A DNA stretch of 64,000 bases from Oryzisolibacter sp. LB2S (GCF_040732315.1 NZ_CP160388.1:1389501-1453500); one strand, 5' to 3'; positions 10,014-21,132 are shown, counted from the first letter of the stretch. A program made the numbers and translations. Notes: a model not told the origin generated them from the letters alone.

Positions 10014-10850
10014 TCATGGCCCTGGGCGATCGAGGGCCTGGCCGCCTGCCGGTGAGCGCCGCTCGTGCCGGACCACGAAGACCGCCGCGGCCACCACCAT
10101 GGCCGCAAGGCCGTACCAGGTGATGGCGTAGACGAGGTGGCTGTTGTGAAAGCGCACCACGGTCATGCCGGGCCTGGGCCAGGGGCCCGCATAGGCTGGG
10201 CCGACGTCCGCCGCAGTGGGGGCACGCGCGTCGGGAAGGCCGGCGTCGATGAAGAACGGCGCCGCGTCCTGCAGGCCCAGCGCCTGGGTGATGGCGGCCA
10301 CGTCGCGCGAATGCCAGCGCTGCTGCGCAGGGTCGTTGCGGCGCAGAAAGCCGCCGCCGGGCTCGCTCATGCGCATCAGGCCCTCGATCTGCACGGGCGT
10401 GTCGGCCGGCGTGTCGGCCGTGCCCGCGGCCCAGGCGCCGCGCTGGGCCTCTGGAATGAAGCCGCGGTTGACGAGTACCTGCCCGCCGTCGTCGAGCTGC
10501 AGTGCCGACAACACCCAGAAGCCCGCGCCCAGCGTCGTCGTGGCCTGGGTCAGCACCGTCTTGGCCGGCAGCCAGCGGCCGCTGGCCTTGACGGCCAGGT
10601 ATTCGTGGCCCGCGGCGTCCACGCGTGGCCAGTCGGCGCGCGGGGGCAGGGGCTGGGGCGCGGCGTGCAGGCGCTGCTCCACGCGCTGCATCAGCGCGAG
10701 CTTCCAGCCGCGGCGCTCCACCTGCCAGCTGCCCAGCGCGACGAACAGCAGGAACAGGGCGATGCCCGCGAGGGCGAGCAGCGCCAGGGCGCGGCGCGAG
10801 CGCGGCCGGCCGCCCGTGGCCGGCGTTGCGACGCAATCGGGACTGGTCAA
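10014..10850 (-). CDS. SURF1-family cytochrome oxidase assembly protein
   Basis: The SURF1-family inner-membrane protein has an N-terminal membrane segment (ALALLALAGIALFLLFVALG), the family motif GSWQVERRGWK, a periplasmic domain with VNRGFIP, and a C-terminal membrane helix (ITWYGLAAMVVAAAVFV). SURF1 proteins assist heme insertion into heme-copper oxidases, which fits its place at the end of cyoABCD. An ATG at 10895 exists but would overlap cyoD by 49 bp. A TTG at 10850 overlapping the cyoD TGA (TTGA) gives 278 residues and a normal N terminus, and I prefer it. Start certainty is moderate. Confidence 0.88.
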   Translation of the reverse strand: MTSPDCVATPATGGRPRSRRALALLALAGIALFLLFVALGSWQVERRGWKLALMQRVEQRLHAAPQPLPPRADWPRVDAAGHEYLAVKASGRWLPAKTVLTQATTTLGAGFWVLSALQLDDGGQVLVNRGFIPEAQRGAWAAGTADTPADTPVQIEGLMRMSEPGGGFLRRNDPAQQRWHSRDVAAITQALGLQDAAPFFIDAGLPDARAPTAADVGPAYAGPWPRPGMTVVRFHNSHLVYAITWYGLAAMVVAAAVFVVRHERRSPAGGQALDRPGP

Positions 10851-11206
10851 GGATGGGCGGGCATCATGGCCGCGTTCATGTGGAACATGACCCACAGCGT
10901 GCCGACGATGGTGACGGCCAGGAAGACGATGGTGAAGATCGTGGACAGCATGGTCCAGCCGCCCTGCATCTTGCCGTTCATGTGCAGGAAGTAGACCATG
11001 TGCACGACGATCTGCACCGCCGCGAACAGGCCCAGCACCAGCGCCGCCGTGGCGCGGTCGGCGATGGTGCCGCTCATCACCAGCCAGAACGGGATGGCCG
11101 TGAGGATGACGGCCAGGATGAAGCCCTTGACATAGTCGCCCCGGCTGACGTGCAGGTCGTCATGGTGGTCGTCGTGGTGACCGGCGTGAAGTTCATGCGT
11201 GCTCAT
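10847..11206 (-). CDS. cyoD: Cytochrome bo ubiquinol oxidase subunit IV
   Basis: This 119-residue subunit IV of the cytochrome o ubiquinol oxidase has a His/Asp-rich N terminus (HAGHHDDHHDD) and three predicted membrane helices. It is a small structural subunit that assists heme and copper binding in subunit I. It begins directly after the cyoC stop (TAAATG) and ends overlapping the SURF1 start. Length agrees with CyoD of other proteobacteria (about 110). Confidence 0.93.
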   Translation of the reverse strand: MSTHELHAGHHDDHHDDLHVSRGDYVKGFILAVILTAIPFWLVMSGTIADRATAALVLGLFAAVQIVVHMVYFLHMNGKMQGGWTMLSTIFTIVFLAVTIVGTLWVMFHMNAAMMPAHP

Positions 11207-11842
11207 TTACAGCACCCCCATCAGGTACACAAAGGTGAAGACGCCGATCCAGACCACGTCCAGGAAGTGCCAGAACATCGACAGGCAGTTCAGGCGGCGC
11301 GTGTTCTCGTGGATCAGGCCGTGCTTGCCGATCTGCAGCATCACCGTGACGAGCCAGATCAGGCCGAAGGTCACGTGCAGGCCGTGCGTGCCCACCAGCG
11401 TGAAGAAGGAGGACAGGAAGGCGCTGCGCTGCGGGCCCGCGCCCTGGTGGATCATGTGCGCGAACTCGTAGAGCTCCACGCCCAGGAAGGCCAGGCCGAG
11501 CACGCCGGTGACGGCCAGCCAGCCGAGCGTGCCGCGCACGTCGCGCTGCTGCTTGTGCAGCATGGCAAAGCCGAAGGTGATGGACGACAGCAGCAGGAAG
11601 GCCGTGTTGACGGCGACGAGCTTGAGGTCGAACAGCTCGGCGCCCGTGGGGCCGCCCGCGTAGTTGCGGCCGAGCACGCCATAGGTGGCGAAGAGCACGG
11701 CGAAGATGAGGCAGTCGCTCATCAGGTAGAGCCAGAAGCCCAGCGAGGTGCCGTTCTCCGGGTGGGGCTCATGCGCGAGGTGGTACTCGCGCGTCGTCAG
11801 GGCGGCGGCGCCGCCGGCGGGGAGGGTGTGCGTCTCAGACAT
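11207..11842 (-). CDS. cyoC: Cytochrome bo ubiquinol oxidase subunit III
   Basis: This 211-residue subunit III has five predicted membrane helices and the conserved segments [20 protein letters not shown] and [14 protein letters not shown]. The start at 11842 ([10 protein letters not shown]) overlaps the cyoB stop by 8 bp and gives the standard length; an upstream ATG at 11914 would lie wholly inside cyoB. It has no redox cofactors of its own and stabilises the oxidase. Confidence 0.93.
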   Translation of the reverse strand: MSETHTLPAGGAAALTTREYHLAHEPHPENGTSLGFWLYLMSDCLIFAVLFATYGVLGRNYAGGPTGAELFDLKLVAVNTAFLLLSSITFGFAMLHKQQRDVRGTLGWLAVTGVLGLAFLGVELYEFAHMIHQGAGPQRSAFLSSFFTLVGTHGLHVTFGLIWLVTVMLQIGKHGLIHENTRRLNCLSMFWHFLDVVWIGVFTFVYLMGVL

Positions 11843-13838
11843 GGGCTGCGGCAAGCTGCTGGGTGCGTGCGTGTTCCGTGGCAGCGACTTCGGCGGCCGG
11901 GATGTAGTAGTCACGCTTGTAGTTGAAGGTGTGGATGATGGAGGCCAGCACGGTGGCGGCGAACGAGGCGATCGCCAGCGGCCACATGTGCCAGATCATG
12001 GCGAAGCCAAACAGCGTCGACAGGCCCGCGATCACCACGCCGGCGCCGGTGTTGGCGGGCATGTGGATGGGTTGGAAGCCCGTCAGCGGACGCTTGTAGC
12101 CATGCTTCTTCATGTCCCACCAGGCGTCGATCTCGTGCGCCACGGGGGTGAAGGCGAAGTTGTACTGCGGCGGCGGCGAGGAGGTGGCCCATTCCAGCGT
12201 GCGCGCGTCCCAGGGGTCGCCCGTGTGGTCGCGCAACTGCTCGCGGCGCAGGTAGCTCACGCCGATCTGGATCAGGAAGCTGGCGATGCCCAGCGCGATC
12301 AGCGCGGCGCCACAGGCGGCGATGACGAACCAGATCTGCAGCGACGGGTCCTCGAAGTGGTTCACGCGGCGCGTCACACCCATCAGGCCCACGATGTAGA
12401 GCGGGGTGAACGCGACCCAGAAGCCCACGAGCCAGAACCAGAACGAGCATTTGCCCCAGAACTCGTCGAGCTTGTAGCCGAAGGCCTTGGGGAACCAGTA
12501 GTTGATGCCGGCGAACACGGCGAACACCACGCCGCCGATGATGACGTTGTGGAAATGCGCGATCAGGAACAGCGAGTTGTGCAGCACGAAGTCGGCCGGG
12601 GGCACGGCCAGCAGCACGCCGGTCATGCCGCCGATGGCGAAGGTGCACATGAAGCCCACCGTCCACAGCATGGGCACGTTGAAGCGGATGCGGCCGCGGT
12701 ACATGGTGAACAGCCAGTTGAAGATCTTGGCGCCCGTCGGGATCGAGATGATCATCGTCGTGATGCCGAAGAAGGTGTTCACCGTCGCGCCCGAGCCCAT
12801 GGTGAAGAAGTGGTGCAGCCACACCAGGTAGGACAGCACCGTGATGCACACCGTGGCGTAGACCATGGAGGTGTAGCCGAACAGGCGCTTGCCGCTGAAG
12901 GTGGCCACGACCTCGGAGAACACGCCGAACGCGGGCAGCACCAGGATGTAGACCTCGGGGTGGCCCCAGATCCAGATCAGGTTCACGTACAGCATGGCGT
13001 TGCCGCCCAGGTCGTTGCTGAAGAAGTTGGTGCCGGCGTAGCGGTCCAGGCTCATGAGCAGCAGCGCCGCCGTGAGGATGGGGAAGGTCGCCACGATCAG
13101 GGCGTTGGTGCACAGCGCGGTCCAGCTGAACACGGGCATCTTCATGAGCTGCATGCCCGGCGCGCGCATCTTGATGATGGTCACGATCAGGTTGATGCCC
13201 GACAGCGTCGTGCCCACCCCCGCGACCTGCAGGCCCCAGATGTAGTAGTCCAGCCCCACGCCCGGATCCTGCGCCCCCAGGTTGGACAGCGCGAGCCAGC
13301 CCGAGGTGGAGAACTCGCCCAGGAACAGCGACACCATGACCAGCACGGCGCCGCCGGTGGTCATCCAGAAGCTGAAGTTGTTCAGGAACGGGAACGACAC
13401 GTCGCGCGCGCCGATCTGCAGCGGCACCAGGTAGTTCATGAGCCCGGTGACGAAGGGCATGGCCACGAAGAAGATCATGATCACGCCGTGGGCCGTGAAG
13501 ATCTGGTCGTAGTGGTGCGGCGGCAGATAGCCCATGTTCTCGCCAAAGGCCATGGACTGCTGCAGGCGCATCATGGCCGCGTCGGCAAAGCCGCGCAGGA
13601 ACATGATCAGGCCCAGCACCATGTACATGATGCCGATCTTCTTGTGGTCGATGCTGCAGAACCAGTCGCGCCACAGCGGGCCCCAGAGGCGGAACTTGGT
13701 GAGGGCAGCCACGACGGCCAGGCCCCCCAGGACCACGGCAATGAAGGTCCACAGCACGATGGGCTCGTGCGCCATGGGGATGGAGTCCCAGGTGATGCGG
13801 CCCAGCAGCCAGTGGGTCGGAGTAGGTTGTTCAGACAT
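11835..13838 (-). CDS. cyoB: Cytochrome bo ubiquinol oxidase subunit I
   Basis: This 667-residue heme-copper oxidase subunit I reduces oxygen to water with ubiquinol and pumps protons. The metal ligands are visible: the first heme ligand in [11 protein letters not shown], the GHPEVY motif with the cross-linked His-Tyr pair, the CuB histidines in WLHHFFTMG, and the HFHNVIIGG heme ligands. Length equals E. coli CyoB (663). It is the second gene of cyoABCD on the minus strand, starting 24 bp after cyoA. Confidence 0.96.
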   Translation of the reverse strand: MSEQPTPTHWLLGRITWDSIPMAHEPIVLWTFIAVVLGGLAVVAALTKFRLWGPLWRDWFCSIDHKKIGIMYMVLGLIMFLRGFADAAMMRLQQSMAFGENMGYLPPHHYDQIFTAHGVIMIFFVAMPFVTGLMNYLVPLQIGARDVSFPFLNNFSFWMTTGGAVLVMVSLFLGEFSTSGWLALSNLGAQDPGVGLDYYIWGLQVAGVGTTLSGINLIVTIIKMRAPGMQLMKMPVFSWTALCTNALIVATFPILTAALLLMSLDRYAGTNFFSNDLGGNAMLYVNLIWIWGHPEVYILVLPAFGVFSEVVATFSGKRLFGYTSMVYATVCITVLSYLVWLHHFFTMGSGATVNTFFGITTMIISIPTGAKIFNWLFTMYRGRIRFNVPMLWTVGFMCTFAIGGMTGVLLAVPPADFVLHNSLFLIAHFHNVIIGGVVFAVFAGINYWFPKAFGYKLDEFWGKCSFWFWLVGFWVAFTPLYIVGLMGVTRRVNHFEDPSLQIWFVIAACGAALIALGIASFLIQIGVSYLRREQLRDHTGDPWDARTLEWATSSPPPQYNFAFTPVAHEIDAWWDMKKHGYKRPLTGFQPIHMPANTGAGVVIAGLSTLFGFAMIWHMWPLAIASFAATVLASIIHTFNYKRDYYIPAAEVAATEHARTQQLAAAHV

Positions 13839-13862
13839 ATCGGATCTTCTGGCTCGTCAATT

Positions 13863-14864
13863 TCACTGGTGGTGGCCGCCGGCCTCGTGGTGGGCATGCT
13901 CCGCGGCCTGCGGTTCGGCCTTGGCGGCTGCCTTGCCGGCCTTGGCGCGGCGCGCGTCCGCGGCCATGACCTCGTGCATGCAGGGCTGGCCCTCTTGCAC
14001 GCAGCGGTTGAGCACCCGGTCATAGAGGCCCTCGGCGACGCTGGAGAAGCGCTGCACGGGGTCGCGCTCGCTGGGCTCGGCCAGGGCCAGGTAGCGCGCC
14101 TTGTCCAGCGGCTTGCCCTCGGTCTTGGCCTTGGCGATCCATTGCTCGAACTCGGCATCGGACAGGCCGTGGAACTTGAACGTCATGCCCGAGAAGCCCT
14201 TGCCGCTGTAGTGCGAGGCCAGGCCCGGGAACACACCGGGCTTGTTGATCACGGCGTTGAGCTCGGTCTGCATGCCGGGCATGGCGTAGATCATGCCGGC
14301 CAGGTCGGGCACGTAGAACGCGTTCATGGTCGAGGTCGCGGTGAGCTTGAAGAGAATGGGGCGGTCCACCGGCGCGGCCAGCTCGTTGACAGTGGCGATG
14401 CCCTGCTCGGGGTAGAAGAACAGCCATTTCCAGTCCATGGCCACGACCTGCACCTCCAGCGGCTTGACGTCCGCAGGCAGCGCGCGCTGGGCGTCGATGC
14501 GGTCGAGCGGGCGATAGGGGTCGAGCTTGTGCGTGGCAATCCAGGTCAGCGCCCCCAGGGCGATGATGATCATGAGCGGCACGCTCCAGATCACGAGCTC
14601 GAGCACCGTGGAGTGGTGCCAGTCCGGGTCGTACTTGGCGTTGGCGTTGCCCTTGCGGTACTTCCATGCAAACAGCAGCGTGAGCAGGATGACCGGCACG
14701 ATGATGATGAGCATCAGCAGCGTGGCGGTGATGACCAGGTCGCCTTGCTGGGCGGCAACGTCGCCCGCGGGGTTGAGTACGACGGTCTTGCTGCAGCCGG
14801 ACAGACCGGCGGCCGCGACCGCGGCGAGCCAGGCCGGCCCGCGGTGTTTCTTCATGTGGATCAT
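13863..14864 (-). CDS. cyoA: Cytochrome bo ubiquinol oxidase subunit II (lipoprotein)
   Basis: This 333-residue subunit II has a lipoprotein signal peptide with lipobox LSGC near residue 25, two membrane helices and a periplasmic cupredoxin-like domain. The CuA ligands of cytochrome c oxidases are absent, as expected for a quinol oxidase. The C terminus has an alanine/lysine/histidine-rich tail. ATGs at 14864 and 14855 are both possible; the second gives MKKHRG directly before the hydrophobic core. It is the first gene of the operon. Confidence 0.94.
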   Translation of the reverse strand: MIHMKKHRGPAWLAAVAAAGLSGCSKTVVLNPAGDVAAQQGDLVITATLLMLIIIVPVILLTLLFAWKYRKGNANAKYDPDWHHSTVLELVIWSVPLMIIIALGALTWIATHKLDPYRPLDRIDAQRALPADVKPLEVQVVAMDWKWLFFYPEQGIATVNELAAPVDRPILFKLTATSTMNAFYVPDLAGMIYAMPGMQTELNAVINKPGVFPGLASHYSGKGFSGMTFKFHGLSDAEFEQWIAKAKTEGKPLDKARYLALAEPSERDPVQRFSSVAEGLYDRVLNRCVQEGQPCMHEVMAADARRAKAGKAAAKAEPQAAEHAHHEAGGHHQ

Positions 14865-15170
14865 GAGAGGAGAGTGACGAAGGCGTCTACGGACGCGCCC
14901 GGCGGGTGGTGCGCCCTAGGTGTAAACGCGAATTACTGGACGGGCGCAAATGTAATCTGACTGGCACATTGGCCCGCGAGCCACCTTGCAAAACATCAAT
15001 CAATCGCGTCTAAGGTCGTGAAAAACATAGGTTTTTGACGTTTGTCACGAAATCGCATACCCGACTTGATGTAGTGGTTTTCCCTGGATCGGGCTCGGTA
15101 GAAGCGCACTTGTTGATCGCCATGCTTGCGTGTAGAACGGATTCGTGTTCATCGCAGGAAGTCCCGAATC
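14865..15170. other. Divergent promoter region between cyoA and the MFS transporter gene
   Basis: This 306-bp non-coding region separates the divergent cyoA and transporter genes and must hold both promoters. It is less GC-rich than its flanks, especially 14990-15060. I see no convincing -35/-10 pair, FNR/ArcA-type palindrome or riboswitch, so only the position is asserted. Confidence 0.5.
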
Positions 15171-16502
15171 ATGAGCAATGCGTCCATCGTCTTCCCCGTC
15201 CATGGCCATGAGGGTGCGGCCGCGCTGTCGCAGGCCCACACCGATGAGGATGTCACCCCGGGCGAGATCGCCGTGGGCGTGGTCATAGGGCGGGCATCGG
15301 AGTATTTCGACTTCTTCGTCTTCGGCATCGCCTGCGTGCTGGTGTTTCCGTCGCTGCTGTTTCCCTTCCTCTCGCACCTCAACGGCACGCTGGCGGCCTT
15401 TGCCGTGTTTGCCCTGGCCTTCATCGCGCGCCCCTTCGGCACGGCGATCTCCATGGCCGTGCAGCGGCGCTGGGGGCGCGGCACCAAGCTGACGCTGGCG
15501 CTGTTCCTGCTGGGCGTGTGCACCGTGGGCATGGCCTTTCTGCCGAGCTACCAGAGCGCGGGCGCGCTGGCCATCGTCGTCCTCGTCGCCCTGCGCATGG
15601 GGCAGGGCGTGGCGCTCGGCGGCTCCTGGGATGGCCTGCCCTCGCTGCTGGCCATGGCGGCGCCGCCCGAGCGCCGCGGCTGGTACGCCATGCTGGGCCA
15701 GCTCGGCGCGCCCCTGGGCTTCGTGCTCGCGGCAAGCCTGTTCGCGTACCTGTACGGCAGCCTGTCCCAGGCCGAGTTTCTCGACTGGGGCTGGCGCTAC
15801 CCCTTCTGCGTGGCCTTTGCGATCAACGTCGTGGCGCTGTTTGCGCGCCTGCGCCTGGTGGTGGGCCAGTCCTACGCCGAGCTGCTCGAGGAAAAGGAGC
15901 TGGCGCCCGTGGGCGTTGCGCGCCTGATGCGAGACGAGGGCGGCAACGTGCTGCTGGGCGCGTTCGCGGCGCTCGCCAGCTTTGCGCTGTTCCATGTGGT
16001 GACGGTGTTTCCGCTGTCGTGGATGGCGCTGTACTCCGATCGCTCCATGACAGAAGTGCTGTGCGTGCAGATCGTCGGCGCCCTGCTGGCCGTGGCGGCG
16101 GTCGCGCTCTCGGGCCGGCTCGCCGATCGCCTGGGCCGGCGCAACCTCCTGGGCGGCATGGCCGTGCTGATCGGCCTGTTCAGCCTCGCCACGCCCTGGC
16201 TGCTGGGCGGCGGCGAGTTCGGTGGCAATGTGTTCCTGCTCGGGGGCTTTGTGCTGCTTGGCCTGTCCTACGGCCAGGCCTCGGGCACGGTGACGGCCAA
16301 CTTCTCCACCCAGTACCGCTACACGGGCGCGGCGCTGTCGGCCGACCTGGCCTGGCTCATCGGGGCGGCGTTTGCGCCGCTCGTGGCGCTGGGACTGTCG
16401 GCCCACTTCGGCCTGGGTACGGTGACGCTGTATCTGCTGTCGGGCGTGGCGTGCACGCTGGCGGCGCTGCGCATCAACCGCATGATCGAGCAGCGCTCCT
16501 GA
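15171..16502 (+). CDS. MFS transporter of the metabolite:H+ symporter type
   Basis: This 443-residue major facilitator transporter has about twelve membrane helices and the family loop motif after helix 2 in modified form (FIARPFGTAI), and GRLADRLGRRNLL between helices 8 and 9. The arrangement resembles the metabolite:H+ symporter (MHS) group that includes ProP, KgtP and citrate transporters. ATG 15171 is preferred over an in-frame ATG at 15126 because it is preceded by CAGGAAG and gives a normal cytoplasmic N terminus. Substrate is unknown. It converges on tolA across a large hairpin. Confidence 0.85.
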   Translation: MSNASIVFPVHGHEGAAALSQAHTDEDVTPGEIAVGVVIGRASEYFDFFVFGIACVLVFPSLLFPFLSHLNGTLAAFAVFALAFIARPFGTAISMAVQRRWGRGTKLTLALFLLGVCTVGMAFLPSYQSAGALAIVVLVALRMGQGVALGGSWDGLPSLLAMAAPPERRGWYAMLGQLGAPLGFVLAASLFAYLYGSLSQAEFLDWGWRYPFCVAFAINVVALFARLRLVVGQSYAELLEEKELAPVGVARLMRDEGGNVLLGAFAALASFALFHVVTVFPLSWMALYSDRSMTEVLCVQIVGALLAVAAVALSGRLADRLGRRNLLGGMAVLIGLFSLATPWLLGGGEFGGNVFLLGGFVLLGLSYGQASGTVTANFSTQYRYTGAALSADLAWLIGAAFAPLVALGLSAHFGLGTVTLYLLSGVACTLAALRINRMIEQRS

Positions 16503-16507
16503 CGACC

Positions 16508-16604
16508 AAAAAACGATAGCTGCCTGCGCCCTGTCTGCATGACTTTCATGCCGTTTTCGGCATGAAGTCAAGCACTGACAGGCGCAGGCAGCTATGTTTT
16601 TTTA
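16508..16604. terminator. 97-nt inverted-repeat hairpin, bidirectional terminator between the MFS gene and tolA
   Basis: Two copies of the AGCTAT-type repeat face each other. The left arm (16508-16553, AAAAAACGATAGCTGCCTGC onward) pairs with the right arm (16558-16604, ending GCAGGCAGCTATGTTTTTTT) around a TTTT loop, with few mismatches over about 46 bp. A-tracts and T-tracts at both ends allow termination on either strand. Confidence 0.85.
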
Positions 16605-17603
16605 TTAGTCCTTCGGGCGGAAGCCGATCACCAGCGAGGAGGGCACGCGCCCGTCCACGTCGCGCGGCAGGGTCTCGGTGCGCTGCAGCGCGCGCATCAC
16701 GGCGTCGTCCCAGGCCTTGTTGCCGCTCGAGTGCGTGATGCGCACGCCGACGATGGTGCCGTCGGGTGCGGCGCGCACCTCGACCTCGGCGCGCGGGTTG
16801 CCCTCGCCCAGGTCCGGATAGACGATGTTGGGCCTGACCTTGGCCGCGACCTTTCCGCCATAGCCCGCCGACGGCGAGTTGCCGGAGCCGCTGCCCTGGC
16901 CCTTGGATGGCCCGGCCGATGCGGCAGCCGTGCCCGTGCCACCCGTGCCGGCCATCTGCTGCATGCGGCGGATGTTGGCCTGGTGGCGCGCCTCGGCTTC
17001 CTTGGCCTCCTTGGCTTCGCGCGCGGCCTGTTCGGCCTTGCGGCGCTTGTCCTCGGCGAGCTTCTTCTGCTTCTCCAGCTTCTCCTGCTCGGCCTTTTCC
17101 TGCTCGAGCTTCTGCTTCTTCTGCTCGGCCAGCTGCTTCTCGCGGCGTTCCTTTTCGCGCTCGGCCTTCTCGCGCTCCTTGCGCTCCTCTTCGAGGCGTT
17201 CGCGGCGCTCCCTGTCCTTCTTCTCCTGCTCGAGCTGTTGCTGCTTCTTCTTCGCCTCTTCCTCGCGCTGCTTCTTCTTTTGCAGGGCGATGTCGGCCTC
17301 GTGCTGGTCGTCATCGACCTGGCGAGGCGGCGGGGGCGGCGGCGGGGCGGGGCGGGGCTCGGGTTGGGGTTCGGGCGTGGGGGGCGGCGGGGGCGGTTCG
17401 GGCGCGCGCGGCGCTGCCTGCTGGGGCACGGCGGCCCAGAGCTCGGCCTCCACGGCCGGCTCGTCGCTGCTGCTCTTCCAGTTCACGCCCCAGGTCAGCG
17501 CGCCGATCAGGATGGCGTGGGCCAGCACCGCCAGCGCAATCGCGCGCATGCGCCCGGGCGGGCGCGGCGGGGCCAGCAGGTCGCGGTCGTCGATGGCGTG
17601 CAT
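16605..17603 (-). CDS. tolA: Cell envelope integrity protein TolA
   Basis: This 332-residue TolA/TonB-like protein has a cytoplasmic N terminus, one membrane helix (AIALAVLAHAILIGALTWGV), a proline-rich linker, a long Lys/Glu/Arg coiled coil (about residues 105-210), a Gly/Ser linker and a C-terminal TonB-like domain (RPNIVYPDLGEGNPRAEVEV). It links the TolQR motor to outer-membrane Pal/TolB during envelope constriction. It follows tolR by 21 bp. tolB and pal are not downstream, where a convergent gene lies instead. Confidence 0.92.
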   Translation of the reverse strand: MHAIDDRDLLAPPRPPGRMRAIALAVLAHAILIGALTWGVNWKSSSDEPAVEAELWAAVPQQAAPRAPEPPPPPPTPEPQPEPRPAPPPPPPPRQVDDDQHEADIALQKKKQREEEAKKKQQQLEQEKKDRERRERLEEERKEREKAEREKERREKQLAEQKKQKLEQEKAEQEKLEKQKKLAEDKRRKAEQAAREAKEAKEAEARHQANIRRMQQMAGTGGTGTAAASAGPSKGQGSGSGNSPSAGYGGKVAAKVRPNIVYPDLGEGNPRAEVEVRAAPDGTIVGVRITHSSGNKAWDDAVMRALQRTETLPRDVDGRVPSSLVIGFRPKD

Positions 17604-17624
17604 GTGCTTGTGGACCTCCCGGAC

Positions 17625-18050
17625 TCAGCCGCCGCTCTTGACGGCCAGTGCGACGCGCTTGACGCCGTCCTTCTGCAGCGCGGACATGGCCTTCATGACC
17701 ATGTCGTACGACACATCCTTGTCGGCGCTGATGAGCACGGGCGTGTCCTCGGGCTGGTCCTTGAGCCAATTGGTGGCGGTACTGCCCAGCTGGGCCAGGG
17801 GCACGCTGCGCTCGTTGCCGTCGGCCTTGAAGCGCACGCCGCCATCCTTGTCCACTATGACGTCGGCACGTGTCTGGGGCAGCTTGCTGCCCTTGCCGAC
17901 CGAGGGCAGATTCACCGAGCTGGGCGTGAGCATGGGCGCCGTCACCATGAAGATGATGAGCAGCACCAGCATCACGTCGATGAAGGGCACCATGTTGATC
18001 TCGTTCATGGAGCGGCGGCGCGATCCGCCGCGTGAGGCCATGGCAGGCAT
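17625..18050 (-). CDS. tolR: Tol-Pal system protein TolR
   Basis: This 141-residue ExbD/TolR protein has a single N-terminal membrane helix containing the conserved proton-channel aspartate (VPFIDVMLVLLIIFMV) and a periplasmic domain. The ATG at 18050 is chosen because GGAGAATTGAA precedes it; an earlier ATG at 18080 would make the protein longer than the family. It works with TolQ as the proton-driven motor. Confidence 0.93.
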   Translation of the reverse strand: MPAMASRGGSRRRSMNEINMVPFIDVMLVLLIIFMVTAPMLTPSSVNLPSVGKGSKLPQTRADVIVDKDGGVRFKADGNERSVPLAQLGSTATNWLKDQPEDTPVLISADKDVSYDMVMKAMSALQKDGVKRVALAVKSGG

Positions 18051-18105
18051 TTCAATTCTCCATCGTGTATCGCAGCGCACTCAGCGGATAGCACCGGCGC
18101 GCCCT

Positions 18106-18222
18106 GTGCCCGCGGGCGCCGCGCAAGGGCCGCCCCGCCGCGCTGGCGCCGTCCCCCTTCCCGCAGTGCGCAGCGCTGCGAGAGAAGGGGGAAGCCGCAA
18201 AGCGGCTCAGGGGGATGTACTT
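18106..18222 (-). repeat. Intergenic repeat, copy B (CCCCCTGAG type), inverted relative to copy A
   Basis: The reverse complement (CCCCCTGAGCCGCTTTGCGG ... GCGCGGCGGGGCGGCCCTTG) aligns with 1438-1555. It separates tolQ from tolR within what should be one operon. Confidence 0.8.
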
Positions 18223-18226
18223 CATG

Positions 18227-19350
<1,124 letters not shown>

Positions 19351-19356
19351 GGCGCC

Positions 19357-20541
19357 TCAGCCCAGCAGGTTCTTGAGGCGCGCCACGGCTTCCTGCAGCT
19401 GCGCCATGGAGTTGGCCGTGGAAAAGCGCACGAAGCGCCCGGTATCAAAGCTGCCGAAGTCGCGGCCCGGTGTGATCGCCAGATGGGCTCGGCGCATGAG
19501 TTCGAAGGCAAAGTCCCAGCTGCCCGCAACACCGAGCTTTTGCGCTGCCGCGCCGCAGTCGGCCCAGGCGTAGAAGGCGCCGTCGGGCATGACGGGGACG
19601 CTCAATCCAAGCGCGTTCAATGCCGGGATGAAGAAGTCACGCCGGGCCTTGAATTCCATGCGACGGCGTTCGTACTCGGCAATGCTCTCGGGCTCGAAGC
19701 AGGCGAGGGCCGCGTGCTGCGAGATGGTGGAGGCGCAGATGAACAGGTTTTGCGCCAGGCGCTCGACCACCGGCACCATGGCCTCGGGCACGACCATCCA
19801 GCCCAGGCGCCAGCCCGTCATGTTGAAGTACTTGCTGAAGCTGTTGATGCTGATGATGTCCTCGCCGAGAGCCAGCGCCGTGTGGCCGAACTCCTCTTCG
19901 TAGGACAGGCCCAGGTAGATCTCGTCGATGATGGTCAGGCCGCCGCGTGCGCGCACCACCTCATGGATGCGGCGCAGCTCATCGGGCGCGATCGAGGTGC
20001 CCGTGGGGTTGGAGGGCGAGGCCAGCAGCACGCCACGCGTCTTTGGCCCCCAGGCCGCCTCGACCTTGGCGCTGCTCAGTTGAAAGCGCTCCACGGCCGT
20101 GGTCGGGATCAGCACTGCCTTGCCTTCTGCCGCGCTCACGAAGTGGCGGTTGCAGGGGTAGCTCGGGTCGGGCATGAGGATTTCGTCGCCCGCGTCGATC
20201 AGCGCCAGGCAGGCGAGCTGCAGCGCGGCCGAGGCACCGGCCGTGACCACGATGCGCCGGGCCGGCACGTCGACGCCAAAGCGCGTCGCATACCAGCCGC
20301 TGATGCGCTCGCGCAGCGCATCCAGGCCCAGGGCGTTGGTGTACTGCGTGAGGCCGTCGCGCACGGCGCGGTCGGCCGCCTGCTGCACGAGCGGCGGGGC
20401 GGTGAAGTCGGGCTCGCCGATGTTCAGGAAGATCATGGGCTCGCGTGTGCCCGCAACCTCTTGCGCGAGCTGCTGCGCGGCCTTGGCCACTTCCATGACG
20501 TAAAAGGGTTCGATGCGCTCGGCGCGGGTGGAAAACTTCAT
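19357..20541 (-). CDS. Pyridoxal-phosphate aminotransferase (class I/II)
   Basis: This 394-residue fold-type I aminotransferase has the PLP lysine in INSFSKYFNMTGWRLGW, preceded by DEIYLGL with the ring-stacking Asp/Tyr pair, and SNPTGT upstream. It resembles the AspC/AlaA-like group (YbdL/ArAT-type) but the amino acid substrate is not predictable from sequence alone. It lies downstream of nusB with a 60-bp gap. Confidence 0.87.
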   Translation of the reverse strand: MKFSTRAERIEPFYVMEVAKAAQQLAQEVAGTREPMIFLNIGEPDFTAPPLVQQAADRAVRDGLTQYTNALGLDALRERISGWYATRFGVDVPARRIVVTAGASAALQLACLALIDAGDEILMPDPSYPCNRHFVSAAEGKAVLIPTTAVERFQLSSAKVEAAWGPKTRGVLLASPSNPTGTSIAPDELRRIHEVVRARGGLTIIDEIYLGLSYEEEFGHTALALGEDIISINSFSKYFNMTGWRLGWMVVPEAMVPVVERLAQNLFICASTISQHAALACFEPESIAEYERRRMEFKARRDFFIPALNALGLSVPVMPDGAFYAWADCGAAAQKLGVAGSWDFAFELMRRAHLAITPGRDFGSFDTGRFVRFSTANSMAQLQEAVARLKNLLG

Positions 20542-20601
20542 GGCAGAAAGTCTGGCCCGCGGCCAGCGGCGCGCGGGCGGGAAGAAGCGGAAATAAGCGG
20601 C

Positions 20602-21132
20602 TCAGCCGGCCTTGCCTGCGGCCTTGTCGGCCTCCACCTCGGCGGCGCGCAGCTGCGGTGCCAGGCCGTTCAGCACGCCGTTGACGTACTTGTGGCCATC
20701 GGTGCCGCCGAACTCCTTGGCCAGTTCGATGCATTCGTTGATGACCACGCGCCAGGGCACATCGGGGCAATGCTGGAACTCGTACACGCCTATCCACATC
20801 ACGGCGTGCTCGATGGGCGAGATCTCGGCCATCTTGCGGTCGAGCTGCGGCGTGATCAGGTCGTCCATGTACTGGGCCGTGGTAATGCAGCCGTGCAGGA
20901 GGGCGTCGTAGTGCGCGGCGTCGGCCTTGTGAAAGCCCGACAGGTCGCGCGTGAACAGGTCGATGGACGTCGCGTCGTTGCGGCCCACCAGGTGCTGGTA
21001 GAGCGCCTGCAGCGCGAATTCACGCGCGCGCGAGCGTGCCGACTTGGCACTGGCCTTGCGCGCACCCGTGGCCGTGAGGCCGGTGCGCGACTGGCGCGGG
21101 CGCTTGGGCTGGTCTGCTGCGGTATCGCTCAC
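20602..21132 (-). CDS. nusB: Transcription antitermination factor NusB
   Basis: This 176-residue NusB has the core [17 protein letters not shown], with a basic N-terminal extension and alanine-rich C terminus. It binds boxA RNA with S10 in rRNA antitermination. Translation starts at a GTG (21130-21132) overlapping the ribH TGA as GTGA. The ribH-nusB pairing is typical of proteobacteria. Confidence 0.93.
   Translation of the reverse strand: MSDTAADQPKRPRQSRTGLTATGARKASAKSARSRAREFALQALYQHLVGRNDATSIDLFTRDLSGFHKADAAHYDALLHGCITTAQYMDDLITPQLDRKMAEISPIEHAVMWIGVYEFQHCPDVPWRVVINECIELAKEFGGTDGHKYVNGVLNGLAPQLRAAEVEADKAAGKAG

Noticed and set aside
11748..14960. 1070-residue open frame on the plus strand across cyoC, cyoB and cyoA
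   Set aside because: It is antisense to three well-supported oxidase genes and is His/Arg/Gln-rich without any domain.
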